This document shows, one piece after another, positions 26,552 to 36,372 of a stretch of 64,000 bases of DNA. The notes under the pieces were generated by a model. The model was not told the DNA's origin, did not search any database, and was given only the letters and a program-made list of their open reading frames with translations. Position 1 is the first letter of the stretch, and every line of letters starts with the position of its first letter. Made by a program: the position numbers and the translations under genes. The stretch is from Paenibacillus polymyxa (GTDB taxonomy: Bacteria > Bacillota > Bacilli > Paenibacillales > Paenibacillaceae), in assembly GCF_018614975.1 (NCBI RefSeq), contig NZ_JAGGNR010000021.1, forward strand, positions 124,001 to 188,000. The letters are read 5' to 3'.

Positions 26552-28891
26552 TCAAGCATCCTGTTTCTCACCAGATAACTTGCCTGTTACCACGTCTTGC
26601 AAAATAATACGTGCTTTCACCGTACTCCCGTCTTTTCGTTTGAACGACAGTACCTGGGTACTCCCCTTCTCAATCAGCGATTTTAACATCGTACTGGTGA
26701 TTTTCTTGCCCGCATACTCTTTCCAAATTACAAATGAACAGCCTTCCTTGAAACGTGAGCATCCATAACCTTTCTTGCCCTCTATAATCTGACCTGTGCA
26801 TCCTGGAGAAGGACAGGGGGCCAGTAACTCTCTCACTCCGGATGAGCTCGCAGTTGAAGATGGCGCCTTCGTGGTCGTGCTTTTCCCACTGCCTGCTCTG
26901 GACGAAGATGCCGAAGTCTGACGGGACGTTTTTACAGCGGAACCGCCACTAGCTGTCTTGGCAGATGGCCTTGTATTGCCGGCCTGGGTCTTGGCTCTTT
27001 TACCTTTCCCCCTGCCTGCCCGTGAATCCTCTCCAAAAGCATCTGCTGGGGCTGGGGCTTGTACACGCACTTTCTCAATGATGGACAAGGTGAATTTCTT
27101 GACGTTCTCCATGAACTTATCCTGACCCGCCTCACCTTTGGAAATCTGATATAACCTTCTTTCCCATTGCCCGGTCATCTCAGGTGAAGTTAAAAGATCC
27201 ACACCCGCACGGCGAATCAACTCAATAGCTGTTCTGCCTTTGAGCGTTAACTGCATTTTTTTCCCTTGCAGCGTAATGTAACCTACGTTTTTGAGGCGTT
27301 CAATTGTAGCCGCACGTGTAGCCGGAGTACCCAAACCACTATCTTTCATCGCGTCTCGCAGCTCTTCATTCTCGATCTGCTTGCCTGCACTCTCCATCGC
27401 TTTCAGCAATGTTCCCTCGGTATAACTTTTGGGAGGCTGGGTCGCCTTCTCCTTGAACTCACTCTTCGTACATTGAACAGGCAATTCAGGTTGTACAGCA
27501 AAAGCCTTGTCCGTCCACTCTTCAGCTTCCTCTTCCTCATTGCCGTTTTTCTTGGTCTTCTTCTTGCCTGCACCGCCCTGTTCCTGATCTCCAGAACCGA
27601 GAACCACTTTCCATCCGAGGGACAACAGCTCTTTGACAGATGTCTTAAACTGATATTTCTCCACTTCGGTGAGCACGGTATGTTGCTTATACTCCGCCGG
27701 AGGATAAAAGTGAGACAAGAAACGTCTTACAATCAAATCATAGATATTCTGCTCATCCTTGGATAAGGTACCTGGTCGCTTCAAAGTAGGTAAGATCGCA
27801 TGGTGATCCTCAACCCTGCTCGGATTACATACCCCTTTATTATTCTTATGAACAAGCTCTGGCTTGGCCCCTTGCGCAAGCTCACTATAGGTACCATTTT
27901 TAAGCAGGTTTAGCGTTTTGTGCATACCTTCGATATTCTGTTCTGTAACATAGTTGGAGTTCGTCCGCGGATACGAAATTACCTTGTGTTTTTCATACAA
28001 GGCCTGCGCGATATCCAGTGTTTTTTTGGCACCATATCCAAACTTGGCATTGGCTTCACGCTGTAAAAGGGTCAGGTCATACAAACGATACGGATACTCC
28101 TTCGTCTGCTTTGCTTCGTATTTGGTAATCTGCCCTGTCTTTCCCTTCACACTGGCTGCAATGGCCTCTGCTGCCTCCGCATCGGTCAACTTATCTCCCT
28201 GACGCAGTCCCCGGTACTCGACACCTTCCTGCCGAAACCAGGCGGCTACTTCATAAAAGGTCTGTGACTGGAACGCTTCAATCTCGATTTCCCGATCGTA
28301 GATTAGCGCGAGTACCGGCGTCTGCACACGGCCTACAGACAACAATGCATTATGGCGGGTTGTAAACGCCCGTGAGGCATTCATGCCGATCAGCCAATCG
28401 GCTTCACTTCTGGCGCGAGCAGCATGGGTCAAATTTTCAAATTCAGATGCATCCTTCAGACCATCAAAACCACGTCTAATGCTCTCTGCCGTCAAATCCG
28501 ATATCCATAAACGCTTTACAGGCTGACGCAGCTTCAATTGCTGTTGTATGAGGGCGAAGATGTACTGACCTTCTCTCCCTGCATCGCAAGCATTAACGAT
28601 CGCTGAAGCCCGTTTTGCCAATTCTCCAATTATTTTGAGCTGATCTTTTGTTCTCGGATTGGGTACAATCTTGAACTGATCGGGTATGATCGGCAGGTCC
28701 GCTATATTCCAGCGCTTGTACTTCGTATCATAGGCATCCGGTTCAGCCAGTCCAAGCAAATGCCCAATCGCCCAAGTGATGATGTAATGCTCACCCTCCA
28801 GATACGTGCGATTGTTCTTGGCCTTTGGTTCTATGACGGCGGCAATGGTTCGACCCATGTCGGGTTTTTCCGCTATAACCAGTGTCTTCAT
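26552..28891 (-). CDS. topB: DNA topoisomerase III
   Basis: A 779-residue type IA topoisomerase. The Toprim domain starts TLVIAEKPDMGR and includes ACDAGREGQYIF; the active-site tyrosine lies in KVISYPRTNSNYV. The DNA-gate region SVGRVQTPVLALIYDREIEIE is conserved. Two additions stand out: a Lys/Glu-rich insertion near residues 420-440 (KKKTKKNGNEEEEAEE) and a Ser/Thr/Lys-rich linker (about 620-700) before a C-terminal zinc-finger-like module (CPSPGCTGQIIEGKKGYGC). The enzyme decatenates and relaxes single-strand-containing DNA. It lies alone between two terminators. Confidence 0.95.
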   Translation of the reverse strand: MKTLVIAEKPDMGRTIAAVIEPKAKNNRTYLEGEHYIITWAIGHLLGLAEPDAYDTKYKRWNIADLPIIPDQFKIVPNPRTKDQLKIIGELAKRASAIVNACDAGREGQYIFALIQQQLKLRQPVKRLWISDLTAESIRRGFDGLKDASEFENLTHAARARSEADWLIGMNASRAFTTRHNALLSVGRVQTPVLALIYDREIEIEAFQSQTFYEVAAWFRQEGVEYRGLRQGDKLTDAEAAEAIAASVKGKTGQITKYEAKQTKEYPYRLYDLTLLQREANAKFGYGAKKTLDIAQALYEKHKVISYPRTNSNYVTEQNIEGMHKTLNLLKNGTYSELAQGAKPELVHKNNKGVCNPSRVEDHHAILPTLKRPGTLSKDEQNIYDLIVRRFLSHFYPPAEYKQHTVLTEVEKYQFKTSVKELLSLGWKVVLGSGDQEQGGAGKKKTKKNGNEEEEAEEWTDKAFAVQPELPVQCTKSEFKEKATQPPKSYTEGTLLKAMESAGKQIENEELRDAMKDSGLGTPATRAATIERLKNVGYITLQGKKMQLTLKGRTAIELIRRAGVDLLTSPEMTGQWERRLYQISKGEAGQDKFMENVKKFTLSIIEKVRVQAPAPADAFGEDSRAGRGKGKRAKTQAGNTRPSAKTASGGSAVKTSRQTSASSSRAGSGKSTTTKAPSSTASSSGVRELLAPCPSPGCTGQIIEGKKGYGCSRFKEGCSFVIWKEYAGKKITSTMLKSLIEKGSTQVLSFKRKDGSTVKARIILQDVVTGKLSGEKQDA

Positions 28892-28931
28892 CCGTCCATC
28901 TCTCCTCCTTCACCGTCCGCATGACGGCAAA

Positions 28932-28960
28932 AAGGGGCATTCCGCCGACGGAAGCCCCTT
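28932..28960 (-). terminator. Intrinsic terminator after fur
   Basis: AAGGGGC (28932-28938) with GCCCCTT (28954-28960) and an inner TTCCG/CGGAA stem; on the minus strand T-rich sequence follows. Confidence 0.85.
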
Positions 28961-29016
28961 GCTTCTGAAACTCATTATATCAGATTTTGAATTCGGGAGC
29001 ACCTTCCCGAAATGAA

Positions 29017-29508
29017 TTATCCTGCTGCCTGTTCTTTTAATACATGCTTTTTTCTGCACTCTTTGCATACACCCTGGAAATCCAGACGATGATCCGTAAC
29101 AGCAAAGCCATACTGACGCTCGATTTGTTGTTCCAAACGTAGCAGACCATCTTCCATAATCTCTTCCACTTTACCACATTCTGTACAGATCAAATGATGG
29201 TGATGATGGGAACCGTCTGTACTTCGCAGATCAAAACGCGCAGCACCGTCCCCAAAGTTAATTTTTTCAACGACCTGAAGGTCACTCAGCAGTTCGAGAG
29301 TCCGGTATACGGTAGCCAATCCAATCTCAGGGAACTGCTCCTTAACCAGCAGAAAAACTTCCTCTGCGCTAAAATGATCCTTTTCATGTTCAAGCAATAC
29401 ACGTACAGTTACTTCCCGTTGTTGTGTTAACTTATATCCTTTTTCAACCAATTGATTTTTAATGTGAAAGATCTGTTCTGAAATAGACTTGTCCCGGTTA
29501 CTTGCCAT
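29017..29508 (-). CDS. fur: Fur family ferric uptake regulator
   Basis: A 163-residue iron-dependent repressor closely resembling B. subtilis Fur: KLTQQREVTVRVLLEHEKDHFSAE-type DNA-binding domain with recognition segment GLATVYRTLELL, metal-binding HHHHH cluster, and structural zinc sites ICTECGK and CKECRKK. The start ATG at 29506-29508 has GGAGGT about 10 bases upstream; an upstream in-frame extension of 29 codons overlaps the regulatory region and is rejected. It is monocistronic with a terminator after it. A perfect PerR-type box lies 78 bases upstream, implying peroxide/iron-responsive control. Confidence 0.92.
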   Translation of the reverse strand: MASNRDKSISEQIFHIKNQLVEKGYKLTQQREVTVRVLLEHEKDHFSAEEVFLLVKEQFPEIGLATVYRTLELLSDLQVVEKINFGDGAARFDLRSTDGSHHHHHLICTECGKVEEIMEDGLLRLEQQIERQYGFAVTDHRLDFQGVCKECRKKHVLKEQAAG

Positions 29509-29585
29509 AGCAGGTCGCACCTCCGGTTTATATTCATTAGATTTTACTTTTGTCGTTCTGATTGTTGGTTTCAGTGAATCCTTAT

Positions 29586-29600
29586 TTATAATCATTATAA
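29586..29600. promoter_or_regulatory. PerR-type (Fur-family) operator before fur
   Basis: TTATAATCATTATAA is a perfect 7-1-7 palindrome identical to the PerR box consensus TTATAAT-N-ATTATAA, and also 6 of 7 per arm to the Fur box. In B. subtilis fur belongs to the PerR regulon, which makes the placement sensible. Confidence 0.78.
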
Positions 29601-29689
29601 TATAATAATAAATCTTTATCGCTTAAAAAGCAATGATATTGCTCACACTTAAATGAAATATGTAGTCAAATTAGTTGAAATAACAACAA

Positions 29690-29716
29690 ACAACCCTCGC
29701 TGATCGCGAAGGTTGT
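29690..29716 (-). terminator. Intrinsic terminator after gltD
   Basis: ACAACCCTCGC (29690-29700) pairs with GCGAAGGTTGT (29706-29716) with one mismatch; a T-rich stretch follows on the minus strand. Confidence 0.75.
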
Positions 29717-29739
29717 CATTGATATCTTGTTCTATACTT

Positions 29740-31230
29740 TTACACCAGAACCGAAGCACCCATCAAGTATTTGTCCACTTCACGAGCAGCCTCACGGCCT
29801 TCATTAATCGCCCATACAACCAAGCTTTGACCACGACGCATGTCACCTGCTGCAAATACTTTATCCACATTGGTGTTGTATTTGCCGTAACGTGCCTTAA
29901 CGTTTGTGCGACGATCTGTTGCAAGTCCCAGTTGCTCTACCAACGTTTGTTCCGGTCCATCAAAACCAATGGCAATCATAGCCATCTGAGCCGGGAATAC
30001 ACGCTCTGTACCTGGGATAGGCTGATAAATTTTGCGTCCCGTCTCCTCATCCACAATACGTTCGATTTGCACCGTGTGTAATTCTTTGAGGTTTCCTTCT
30101 TCGTCACCTACAAATTTCGTTGTCATAATGGAGAACTCACGCGGATCTTGACCAAACAACGCTTTGGCTTCCTCTTGTGCATAATCAAGTGTGTATACGT
30201 TCGGGAATTGAGGCCAAGGGTTGTTAATGCGATCACGCTCCATAGGCGCTTGTGTATGCGTACCGAATTGAGTGATGGTACGACAACCATGCCGCAGCGA
30301 TGTAGCTACACAGTCAGATCCTGTATCGCCGCCACCAATAACGATAATATCTTTATCTTTAGCGGACAGGTATTGACCATCTTCCAGATTGGAGTCCAGA
30401 TAACTCTTAATACTGCCATTCAGGAAATCCATGGCATAATGAACGCCTTTCAAGTCGCTGCCTTCAATATTAAATTCACGCGGCTTCGTTGCACCACCGC
30501 ACAATACAACAGCGTCATATTCATCCACCAGTTGTTGTGCTGCAATATCTTTACCAATCTCGGTGTTCGTGATGAACTGAATGCCTTCTGCTTCGAGCAG
30601 ATCAACACGACGTTGAACTACCTTTTTATCCAATTTCATCGTCGGGATACCGTACATCAGCAATCCGCCGACACGGTCCGAACGCTCATATACCGTTACC
30701 AAGTGTCCTGCTTTATTCAACTGAGCCGCAGTAGCTAATCCCGCTGGACCTGAACCTACCACAGCTACACGTTTACCCGTACGTTTTTCAGGAGGTTGGG
30801 GAACCACCCATCCTTCTTCGAAACCTTTTTCAATAATTGCTTCTTCAATCGTTTTGATGGTTACAGGCTGACCGATTAAGCCAACTGTACATGATCCTTC
30901 GCAAGGAGCTGGACAGACGCGACCTGTAAACTCTGGGAAATTATTCGTTTTGTGAAGGCGCTCAAGTGCTTCTCTCCACAGTCCGCGATATACAAGATTA
31001 TTCCATTCTGGAATCAGGTTATGCACGGGGCAACCTGACGTGCCGCCAATCATATCTATACCTGTATGGCAATACGGGGTACCACAATCCATGCATCGTG
31101 CACCTTGTGTTCTGAGCTCTTCTTCAGCCATATGTTTATGAAACTCTTCCCAATCCTTAATCCGCTCCGCTGGCTCACGATCTGCTGGCAGTTGACGTTT
31201 GTATTCCATAAATCCAGTAGGTGTAGACAT
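29740..31230 (-). CDS. gltD: Glutamate synthase small (beta) subunit
   Basis: A 496-residue NADPH-dependent GltD-type flavoprotein that feeds electrons to glutamate synthase. The N-terminal iron-sulfur motifs are present: ARCMDCGTPYCH, GCPVHN and CPAPCEGSC. Two dinucleotide-binding folds follow: VAVVGSGPAGLA (FAD) and IIVIGGGDTGSDC (NADPH). The C-terminal AAGDMRRGQSLVVWAI is the second FAD segment. The length is normal. The large subunit is not adjacent: the gene upstream is folA, with its own terminator, so this gene is alone in its transcription unit. It could serve a distant large subunit. Confidence 0.94.
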   Translation of the reverse strand: MSTPTGFMEYKRQLPADREPAERIKDWEEFHKHMAEEELRTQGARCMDCGTPYCHTGIDMIGGTSGCPVHNLIPEWNNLVYRGLWREALERLHKTNNFPEFTGRVCPAPCEGSCTVGLIGQPVTIKTIEEAIIEKGFEEGWVVPQPPEKRTGKRVAVVGSGPAGLATAAQLNKAGHLVTVYERSDRVGGLLMYGIPTMKLDKKVVQRRVDLLEAEGIQFITNTEIGKDIAAQQLVDEYDAVVLCGGATKPREFNIEGSDLKGVHYAMDFLNGSIKSYLDSNLEDGQYLSAKDKDIIVIGGGDTGSDCVATSLRHGCRTITQFGTHTQAPMERDRINNPWPQFPNVYTLDYAQEEAKALFGQDPREFSIMTTKFVGDEEGNLKELHTVQIERIVDEETGRKIYQPIPGTERVFPAQMAMIAIGFDGPEQTLVEQLGLATDRRTNVKARYGKYNTNVDKVFAAGDMRRGQSLVVWAINEGREAAREVDKYLMGASVLV

Positions 31231-31320
31231 CTTACGTTTTCCCCCATCCGTTCTTGTCTTAATCCCTTCATGTGCATGGTTCTATATGAAATGGATTACT
31301 CATTACTTGAGTTTTTGTCT

Positions 31321-31329
31321 ATTGTATCA
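31321..31329 (-). promoter_or_regulatory. Extended -10 promoter of gltD
   Basis: Minus-strand TGATACAAT (TG-N-TACAAT), about 90 bases before the gltD start. No clear -35 at 17 bases. Confidence 0.5.
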
Positions 31330-31534
31330 CAAAATCTTCTCGAAGATATTTCAATTATAGTAGCATTTACTGCGCTGAATATTAAATGGATTATCCGCAT
31401 AATTATTTGTATTTTATACATCATATCTTTCAAGTCTACCCATGGTCAATACCCTTATTTTGGTGTTAAATGTGGTTTTGAACTGCGAAATCTGGTGTGT
31501 GTTAAAGAAACAAAAGGTCGAAACGTTAAGTAAG

Positions 31535-31551
31535 TGTCAGATAATTTGTCA
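31535..31551. promoter_or_regulatory. GlnR/TnrA-like box
   Basis: TGTCAGATAATTTGTCA differs from the consensus TGTNANAWWWTNTNACA at one defined base. It lies about 305 bases upstream of gltD, a classic nitrogen-controlled gene, but far from its proposed promoter. Confidence 0.4.
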
Positions 31552-31748
31552 TAAAATCCAACATTTTTTGCTATAAATCGTTCTCATTTCCGAATATCAG
31601 ACCTGTTTTAGGGCTTCACAACGTTAAAACCTCAAAACTTTTACACTTTTTTACTGTTTAATGTTTGGTCGTATGTATAATATACATAAATACCAATTAC
31701 TCATGTTATATTAATGTTATATGTATTCCAGTTTAAACAAGTGACTTA

Positions 31749-31802
31749 TTTTTTTTATAAAGTAAAGACGCTGTTCACGAATATTTCGCAATCAGCGCCT
31801 CT
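31749..31802 (-). terminator. Intrinsic terminator after thyA-folA
   Basis: Minus strand: stem from 31793-31802 and 31764-31773 (CAGCG core, one wobble) with a T-rich stretch ending in eight A residues on the plus strand at 31749-31756. Confidence 0.6.
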
Positions 31803-31846
31803 CATCATACAAGTTCGACCGAAGTCAAGATTTTCTTATGCCATGT

Positions 31847-32335
31847 TTACCGTTTACGTTCGTAAAATTCGAATGTATACGCATGAACATTTTTTTCATC
31901 CTGTTCGCCTTCAATCTGTTCAATCAGTTCCCATTCGGACCAATCCACTTCAGGGAAAAACGTATCTCCCTCAAAATTTTCATGAATTTTGGTCACCACA
32001 AGACGATCAGCAAGGGGCAAGAACTCACGATACACTTGGGACCCCCCAATTACGCACAGTTCCTCACCTTTGGTTACACTCAGACCCTCCTCAATCGTAT
32101 GCACGATTTCAGCCTGTTCCACCTTGTAGTTCAGATCTCTTGTCACTACGATATTACGGCGCTTAGGAAGCGGCTTACCACCAAAAGATTCCCACGTGTT
32201 ACGCCCCATAATAATCGTTTTGTTTAACGTACGTTGTTTGAAAAAAGCCATATCCTTGGGTAAACGCCATGGAATCGAATTATTCAATCCGATCACACCG
32301 TTCTCCCCCATCGCCCATACCAATTCAATACTCAA
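31847..32335 (-). CDS. folA: Dihydrofolate reductase
   Basis: A 162-residue DHFR that reduces dihydrofolate to tetrahydrofolate with NADPH. Typical elements are the N-terminal ELVWAMGENGVIGLNN, the substrate-binding IPWRLPKDMAFFKQ with catalytic Asp, IIMGRNTWESFG, and CVIGGSQVYREFL. The start is TTG behind AAGGAG with 10 bases spacing. It follows thyA by 50 bases in the usual thyA-folA operon, in which DHFR regenerates the folate oxidised by thymidylate synthase. Confidence 0.96.
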   Translation of the reverse strand: MSIELVWAMGENGVIGLNNSIPWRLPKDMAFFKQRTLNKTIIMGRNTWESFGGKPLPKRRNIVVTRDLNYKVEQAEIVHTIEEGLSVTKGEELCVIGGSQVYREFLPLADRLVVTKIHENFEGDTFFPEVDWSEWELIEQIEGEQDEKNVHAYTFEFYERKR

Positions 32336-32385
32336 GGGTAATACACTCCTTCAATCCAAGTCTCTTATCGAGATTGAACACATAA

Positions 32386-33180
32386 TTAGACTGCAATTGG
32401 AGCTTTAATGCCCGGATGATGCTGATAGTTCTCGAATTCGAAATCTTCAAACTTATAATCAAAAATAGAATCCGGCTTACGCTTGATTACCAGTTTAGGT
32501 AAAGCATAAGGTTCACGCTCCAGCTGAATTTTAACTTGATCAACATGGTTGGAGTAAATATGGACATCCCCTCCAGACCAGATGAAATCACCCACCTCAA
32601 GATCACATTGCTGGGCGATCATATGAGTCAAGAGCGCATAACTCGCGATGTTGAACGGTAACCCGAGGAACGTATCCACGGAACGCATCGTAAGCATACA
32701 TGATAATTTACCCTCTGCAACGTAAAACTGAAACGCAAAATGGCAAGGTGGAAGCTTCATATTATTGATCTCAGCCACATTCCATGCGCTGACAAGGTGA
32801 CGACGTGAATCCGGATTATTTTTGATCGAATCAATGACTGCGGCGATCTGATCAATTTTTTCTCCGTTTGGTGCTTCCCATGTGCGCCACTGCGATCCAT
32901 ATACCGGTCCGAGATCCCCATTTTCGTCCGCCCAGTCGTCCCAAATCTTCACACCGTTTTCTTTCAAATAAGATATATTGGTATCGCCACTCAAAAACCA
33001 CAACAGTTCATGAATAACCGATTTGAGATGAATTCGTTTGGTTGTTACCAGCGGAAATCCTTCGGAGAGATCATAACGGAGCTGTCTGCCAAATACAGAT
33101 TGTGTTCCTGTTCCCGTACGGTCTCCTTTATGCACACCGTTGTTCAGAATATCCTGTAATAAATCGAGATAGTTTTTCAT
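32386..33180 (-). CDS. thyA: Thymidylate synthase
   Basis: A 264-residue ThyA that methylates dUMP to dTMP using methylene-tetrahydrofolate. Recognisable parts are [13 protein letters not shown], the [10 protein letters not shown] segment, the active-site region [16 protein letters not shown] with its nucleophilic cysteine, [18 protein letters not shown] and HIYSNHVDQ. The length matches the short E. coli-type ThyA. The start ATG is preceded by GAGGGG; six codons upstream an alternative exists without a ribosome site. It is first in the operon with folA. Confidence 0.96.
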   Translation of the reverse strand: MKNYLDLLQDILNNGVHKGDRTGTGTQSVFGRQLRYDLSEGFPLVTTKRIHLKSVIHELLWFLSGDTNISYLKENGVKIWDDWADENGDLGPVYGSQWRTWEAPNGEKIDQIAAVIDSIKNNPDSRRHLVSAWNVAEINNMKLPPCHFAFQFYVAEGKLSCMLTMRSVDTFLGLPFNIASYALLTHMIAQQCDLEVGDFIWSGGDVHIYSNHVDQVKIQLEREPYALPKLVIKRKPDSIFDYKFEDFEFENYQHHPGIKAPIAV

Positions 33181-33369
33181 GTTGATATCCCCTCGCACTT
33201 TTTTCTAAATACATAGACGTGATTGGCTTAGAGCCACATCATGACTGATCATTACTACAGTGTACCACAATTGAGTTGTTGGATAAAATCAATTCACTGA
33301 AACTTATGAGCGTGTAACTTTTCATCATATCACATACACGAGTACCTTAAATTTCTCGGCTTTTGCTCA

Positions 33370-33410
33370 GAAAAAAGAGACGAATAACGCGTTAACGTCA
33401 TTCGTCTCTT
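33370..33410 (-). terminator. Intrinsic terminator after the pdh operon
   Basis: AAGAGACGAATAACG (33375-33389) pairs with 33396-33410 with one mismatch; minus-strand T6 follows. Confidence 0.88.
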
Positions 33411-33454
33411 CTGATATACGTATAATGCCGGACGGATCCGAAACTTAGATGATC

Positions 33455-34870
33455 TTAACGGGAGATGATGTGGATCGGGTGACCCATAACCAATTCCGCA
33501 GCTTCCATCACGATTTCGCCCAAAGTTGGGTGAGCGTGAATTGTGAGAGCCAGATCTTCCAAAGTTGCGCCCATCTCAATTGCCAAACCAAGCTCAGCAA
33601 TCAAGTTGGAAGCTTCCAGACCTACGATTTGGCAACCCAATACAAGGCCGCTTTCTTCGTCAGCTACAATTTTCACGAAGCCTTCAGCGTGGTTCAAAGA
33701 TACAGCACGGCCGTTACCCGCATAAGGGAACTTGCCTGCTTTTACTTTGTAACCTTTTTCTTTAGCTTCTTTTTCAGTGTAACCTACGCTGGAACACTCT
33801 GGATCTGTGAACACAACAGCTGGCATACATTTGTAGTCAACTACAGATGGTTGTCCTGCGATTGCTTCAGCGGCCACTTTACCTTCATAAGAAGCTTTGT
33901 GTGCCAGAGCCAGACCAGATACGATATCACCGATAGCAAAGATGTGAGGAATGCTGGTACGACCTTGGTGGTCAACTTTGACAAATCCACGCTCGTCAAC
34001 GTCAACACCGATCATGTCGAGACCAAGTTCTCCATCCGTGTTTGGACGACGTCCAACAGTTACCAGCAGGTAATCTGCAGTTACTTCTTTGGACTCACCA
34101 TTTACAGAGTACTTAACAGTTACATCTTTATCCGTTTGCTCAGCACTTTCAGCTTTTGCACCCGTTACGATTTCGATGCCTGTTTTCTTCATGTTTTTAG
34201 CCACAAGGCTAGTCATGTCTTTATCGAAACCTGGCAGTACTGTATCCAAACCTTCGATGATTGTTACTTTTGCACCGAATTTGGAGTACATTTGACCAAG
34301 CTCAGCACCGATATAACCGCCACCGATAACGATCATGCTTTTTGGTACTTCAGGCAAGTTCAGAGCTTCTGTCGAAGACAGAATGCGTCCGCCAAACGGG
34401 AAAGGTTTCAGTTCGATTGGACGGGAACCTGTTGCAATAATTGCATTTTTAAATTTGTAACGTGGAGACTCGTGATCATTGAATACACGAGCTTCGTTTT
34501 CGTTGATGAACATGCACTCACCGTTGAAAACTTCAACTTTGTTGCCTTTGAGCAAACCAGCTACGCCGCCAGTCATTTTCTTAACAACGCCGTTTTTGAA
34601 CTCTTGAGTTTTGCTGAAGTCCACTTTTACGTTCTCAGCAGAGATACCAAAAGCTTCACCGTGAAGTGCAGACTCATATTGGTGTGCAGCAGAGATCAGG
34701 GCTTTGGATGGAATACATCCACGGTTCAAACAAACACCGCCCAGTTCGGATTTGTCTACGATCAATACGCTTTGGCCCAGTTGAGCAGCGCGGATGGCAG
34801 CTACATAGCCGCCAGGACCCGCACCAATTACTAATGTGTCGATATTGAGAGAAGCGTCGCCTACTACCAT
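33455..34870 (-). CDS. pdhD: Dihydrolipoyl dehydrogenase (E3 of pyruvate dehydrogenase)
   Basis: A 471-residue FAD/NAD disulfide oxidoreductase that reoxidises the dihydrolipoyl arms of the complex. The FAD motif [13 protein letters not shown], redox disulfide [18 protein letters not shown] motif [19 protein letters not shown] and C-terminal HAHPTLGE with the catalytic His-Glu pair are all present. GGAGGTG precedes the ATG. It lies 3 bases after pdhC and is last in pdhABCD; the terminator follows. It may also serve other 2-oxoacid dehydrogenases and glycine cleavage. Confidence 0.97.
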   Translation of the reverse strand: MVVGDASLNIDTLVIGAGPGGYVAAIRAAQLGQSVLIVDKSELGGVCLNRGCIPSKALISAAHQYESALHGEAFGISAENVKVDFSKTQEFKNGVVKKMTGGVAGLLKGNKVEVFNGECMFINENEARVFNDHESPRYKFKNAIIATGSRPIELKPFPFGGRILSSTEALNLPEVPKSMIVIGGGYIGAELGQMYSKFGAKVTIIEGLDTVLPGFDKDMTSLVAKNMKKTGIEIVTGAKAESAEQTDKDVTVKYSVNGESKEVTADYLLVTVGRRPNTDGELGLDMIGVDVDERGFVKVDHQGRTSIPHIFAIGDIVSGLALAHKASYEGKVAAEAIAGQPSVVDYKCMPAVVFTDPECSSVGYTEKEAKEKGYKVKAGKFPYAGNGRAVSLNHAEGFVKIVADEESGLVLGCQIVGLEASNLIAELGLAIEMGATLEDLALTIHAHPTLGEIVMEAAELVMGHPIHIISR

Positions 34871-34873
34871 ATC

Positions 34874-36196
34874 TTACACCTCCATAACAAGCAGCTCAGG
34901 GTTAGCGAGCAGCTGTTTAATGTAATTCATAAAGTTTTGTGCTGTTGCGCCATCGATGATACGGTGGTCAAAGCTCAGGGAAAGAGCCATTACAGGTGCT
35001 GCAACTACTTCGCCGTTTTTGATCACTGCTTTTTCGCTGATGCGTCCTGTTCCGAGAATAGCAACTTCAGGGAAGTTGATGATTGGAGTGAAGAACATAC
35101 CGCCAGCAGAACCGATGTTACTGATGGAGATTGTGCTTCCTCTCATTTCATTCGCGCTCAATTTGCCCTCACGACCACGAGCAGCTAGATCACGGATAGA
35201 ATCAGCAATCATCCAGATGGATTTACGATCAGCATCTTTGATAACAGGAACGATCAAGCCGTTGTCTGTATCTGTAGCAATACCGATGTTGTAGTATTTT
35301 TTGTAAACAATTTCGTTAGCTTCTTCATCAATCATAGCGTTCAGAGCCGGGAATTGGCGGGAAGCCGCAACCAGTGCTTTAACGATGAATGGCAGATAAG
35401 TAACTTTTGTTCCTTTTTTCTCTGCAATTGGTTTCATGCGTGTACGGAAAGCAACCAATTCAGTTACGTCCACTTCGTCCATGATTGTAACGTGAGGTGC
35501 TGTGTAAGCCGATTTAACCATTGCATTAGAGATCGCTTTACGGATACCTTTGAATGGTACGCGCTCTTCTTCAAGGTATTGATCAGTTGCAGCCGCTGCT
35601 GGTGCTGCGGATTTTTTCTCTTCTTGAGCCGGAGCTTCGGAAGATGCCGCTGCGGAAGAACCGCCACCGTTTTTGAAGGATTCAACATCTTCTTTGGTTA
35701 CTTTACCGTTGTTGCCAGTGCCGTTAACCTGTGCGATGTCTACACCTTGTTCGCGAGCAAATTTACGCACGCTTGGTGTTGCCAGAACGTCTTTGGCAGG
35801 TACTGCCGGAACGCTGTTGTTGCCGCCTTCTTTAGCTGCATCCGTGCTGGAAGCTGCTGCAGAAGAACCGCTAGTATCAGCTCCGCCTTGAGCTGCATCT
35901 TTCTCTTGATCGCCTTGATCGCCAGCAGGAGCGTCGTCTTGCTCAGGAAGTTCGCCTTCTGCATCGATGATCGCTACAACTTCACCAACGTGGCAGATTT
36001 GACCGTCTTTAGCGAATACTTCTGTAACTGTTCCGTTAACCGGACAAGGTACTTCTACAACCGCTTTGTCGTTCTGTACTTCCATGATGATGTCGTCGTC
36101 AGTTACTTTGTCACCGACTTTGATGTGCATCTTGATGATTTCGCCTTCGTGCAGGCCTTCGCCCAATTCAGGGAATTTATATTCAAATTTAGCCAA
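34874..36196 (-). CDS. pdhC: Dihydrolipoamide acetyltransferase (E2 of pyruvate dehydrogenase)
   Basis: A 440-residue E2 with one N-terminal lipoyl domain (1-78, lipoylated Lys44 in [11 protein letters not shown]), a Gln/Asp/Ala/Gly/Ser-rich linker, an E3/E1-binding domain (about 125-165, [16 protein letters not shown]), a second Ala/Glu-rich linker, and the C-terminal acetyltransferase core with [12 protein letters not shown] (catalytic His). The start is TTG: GGAGG lies 8-9 bases upstream, whereas an ATG 18 codons upstream has none. It is separated from pdhB by 176 bases carrying three small hairpins. Confidence 0.96.
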   Translation of the reverse strand: MAKFEYKFPELGEGLHEGEIIKMHIKVGDKVTDDDIIMEVQNDKAVVEVPCPVNGTVTEVFAKDGQICHVGEVVAIIDAEGELPEQDDAPAGDQGDQEKDAAQGGADTSGSSAAASSTDAAKEGGNNSVPAVPAKDVLATPSVRKFAREQGVDIAQVNGTGNNGKVTKEDVESFKNGGGSSAAASSEAPAQEEKKSAAPAAAATDQYLEEERVPFKGIRKAISNAMVKSAYTAPHVTIMDEVDVTELVAFRTRMKPIAEKKGTKVTYLPFIVKALVAASRQFPALNAMIDEEANEIVYKKYYNIGIATDTDNGLIVPVIKDADRKSIWMIADSIRDLAARGREGKLSANEMRGSTISISNIGSAGGMFFTPIINFPEVAILGTGRISEKAVIKNGEVVAAPVMALSLSFDHRIIDGATAQNFMNYIKQLLANPELLVMEV

Positions 36197-36312
36197 CTGA
36201 AAAACCTCCTTGATTATGTGCTCAATCCTGAAAACAACCCTTAACTCCAAGAAACAACTGTTACTGCTAATGCAAATAACTGTTACTCAAGGGGCTAATG
36301 GCTGTTTACAGT

Positions 36313-36356
36313 GCAGCTTGCGCTGCGGTGTGAATCACCATACTGCGCCTTGCGGC
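36313..36356. other. Three tandem small hairpins between pdhB and pdhC
   Basis: Stems GCAGC/GCTGC (36313-36326), GGTG/CACC (36327-36339) and GCC/GGC (36347-36356) follow each other. On the minus-strand RNA, loops of the first and third read GCAA (GNRA type). No T tract follows, so they are more likely mRNA-processing or stability elements than a terminator. Confidence 0.4.
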
Positions 36357-36372
36357 ATGTCAGATGATTAAA

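Larger units (their letters stand above)
31231..31748. other. 518-base AT-rich control region upstream of gltD
   Basis: This gap contains no convincing gene. It holds the extended -10 promoter of gltD near 31325, a GlnR/TnrA-like palindrome at 31535-31551 and AT-rich sequence around 31670-31730 (TATAATATACAT) that could be a further promoter. A plus-strand open frame at 31066-31533 lacks a ribosome site and overlaps gltD. Confidence 0.5.

Noticed and set aside
31066-31533. Plus-strand open frame across the gltD upstream region
   Set aside because: No ribosome site, overlaps gltD antisense, and its composition follows the AT-rich intergenic DNA.
33449-34834. Long plus-strand open frame (461 codons) opposite pdhD
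   Set aside because: It is the mirror of a highly conserved E3 gene, lacks a ribosome site and has a Cys/Phe/Thr-rich composition typical of antisense frames.
35354-36244. Plus-strand open frame (296 codons) opposite pdhC
   Set aside because: Antisense shadow of the E2 gene with no ribosome site or recognisable motif.
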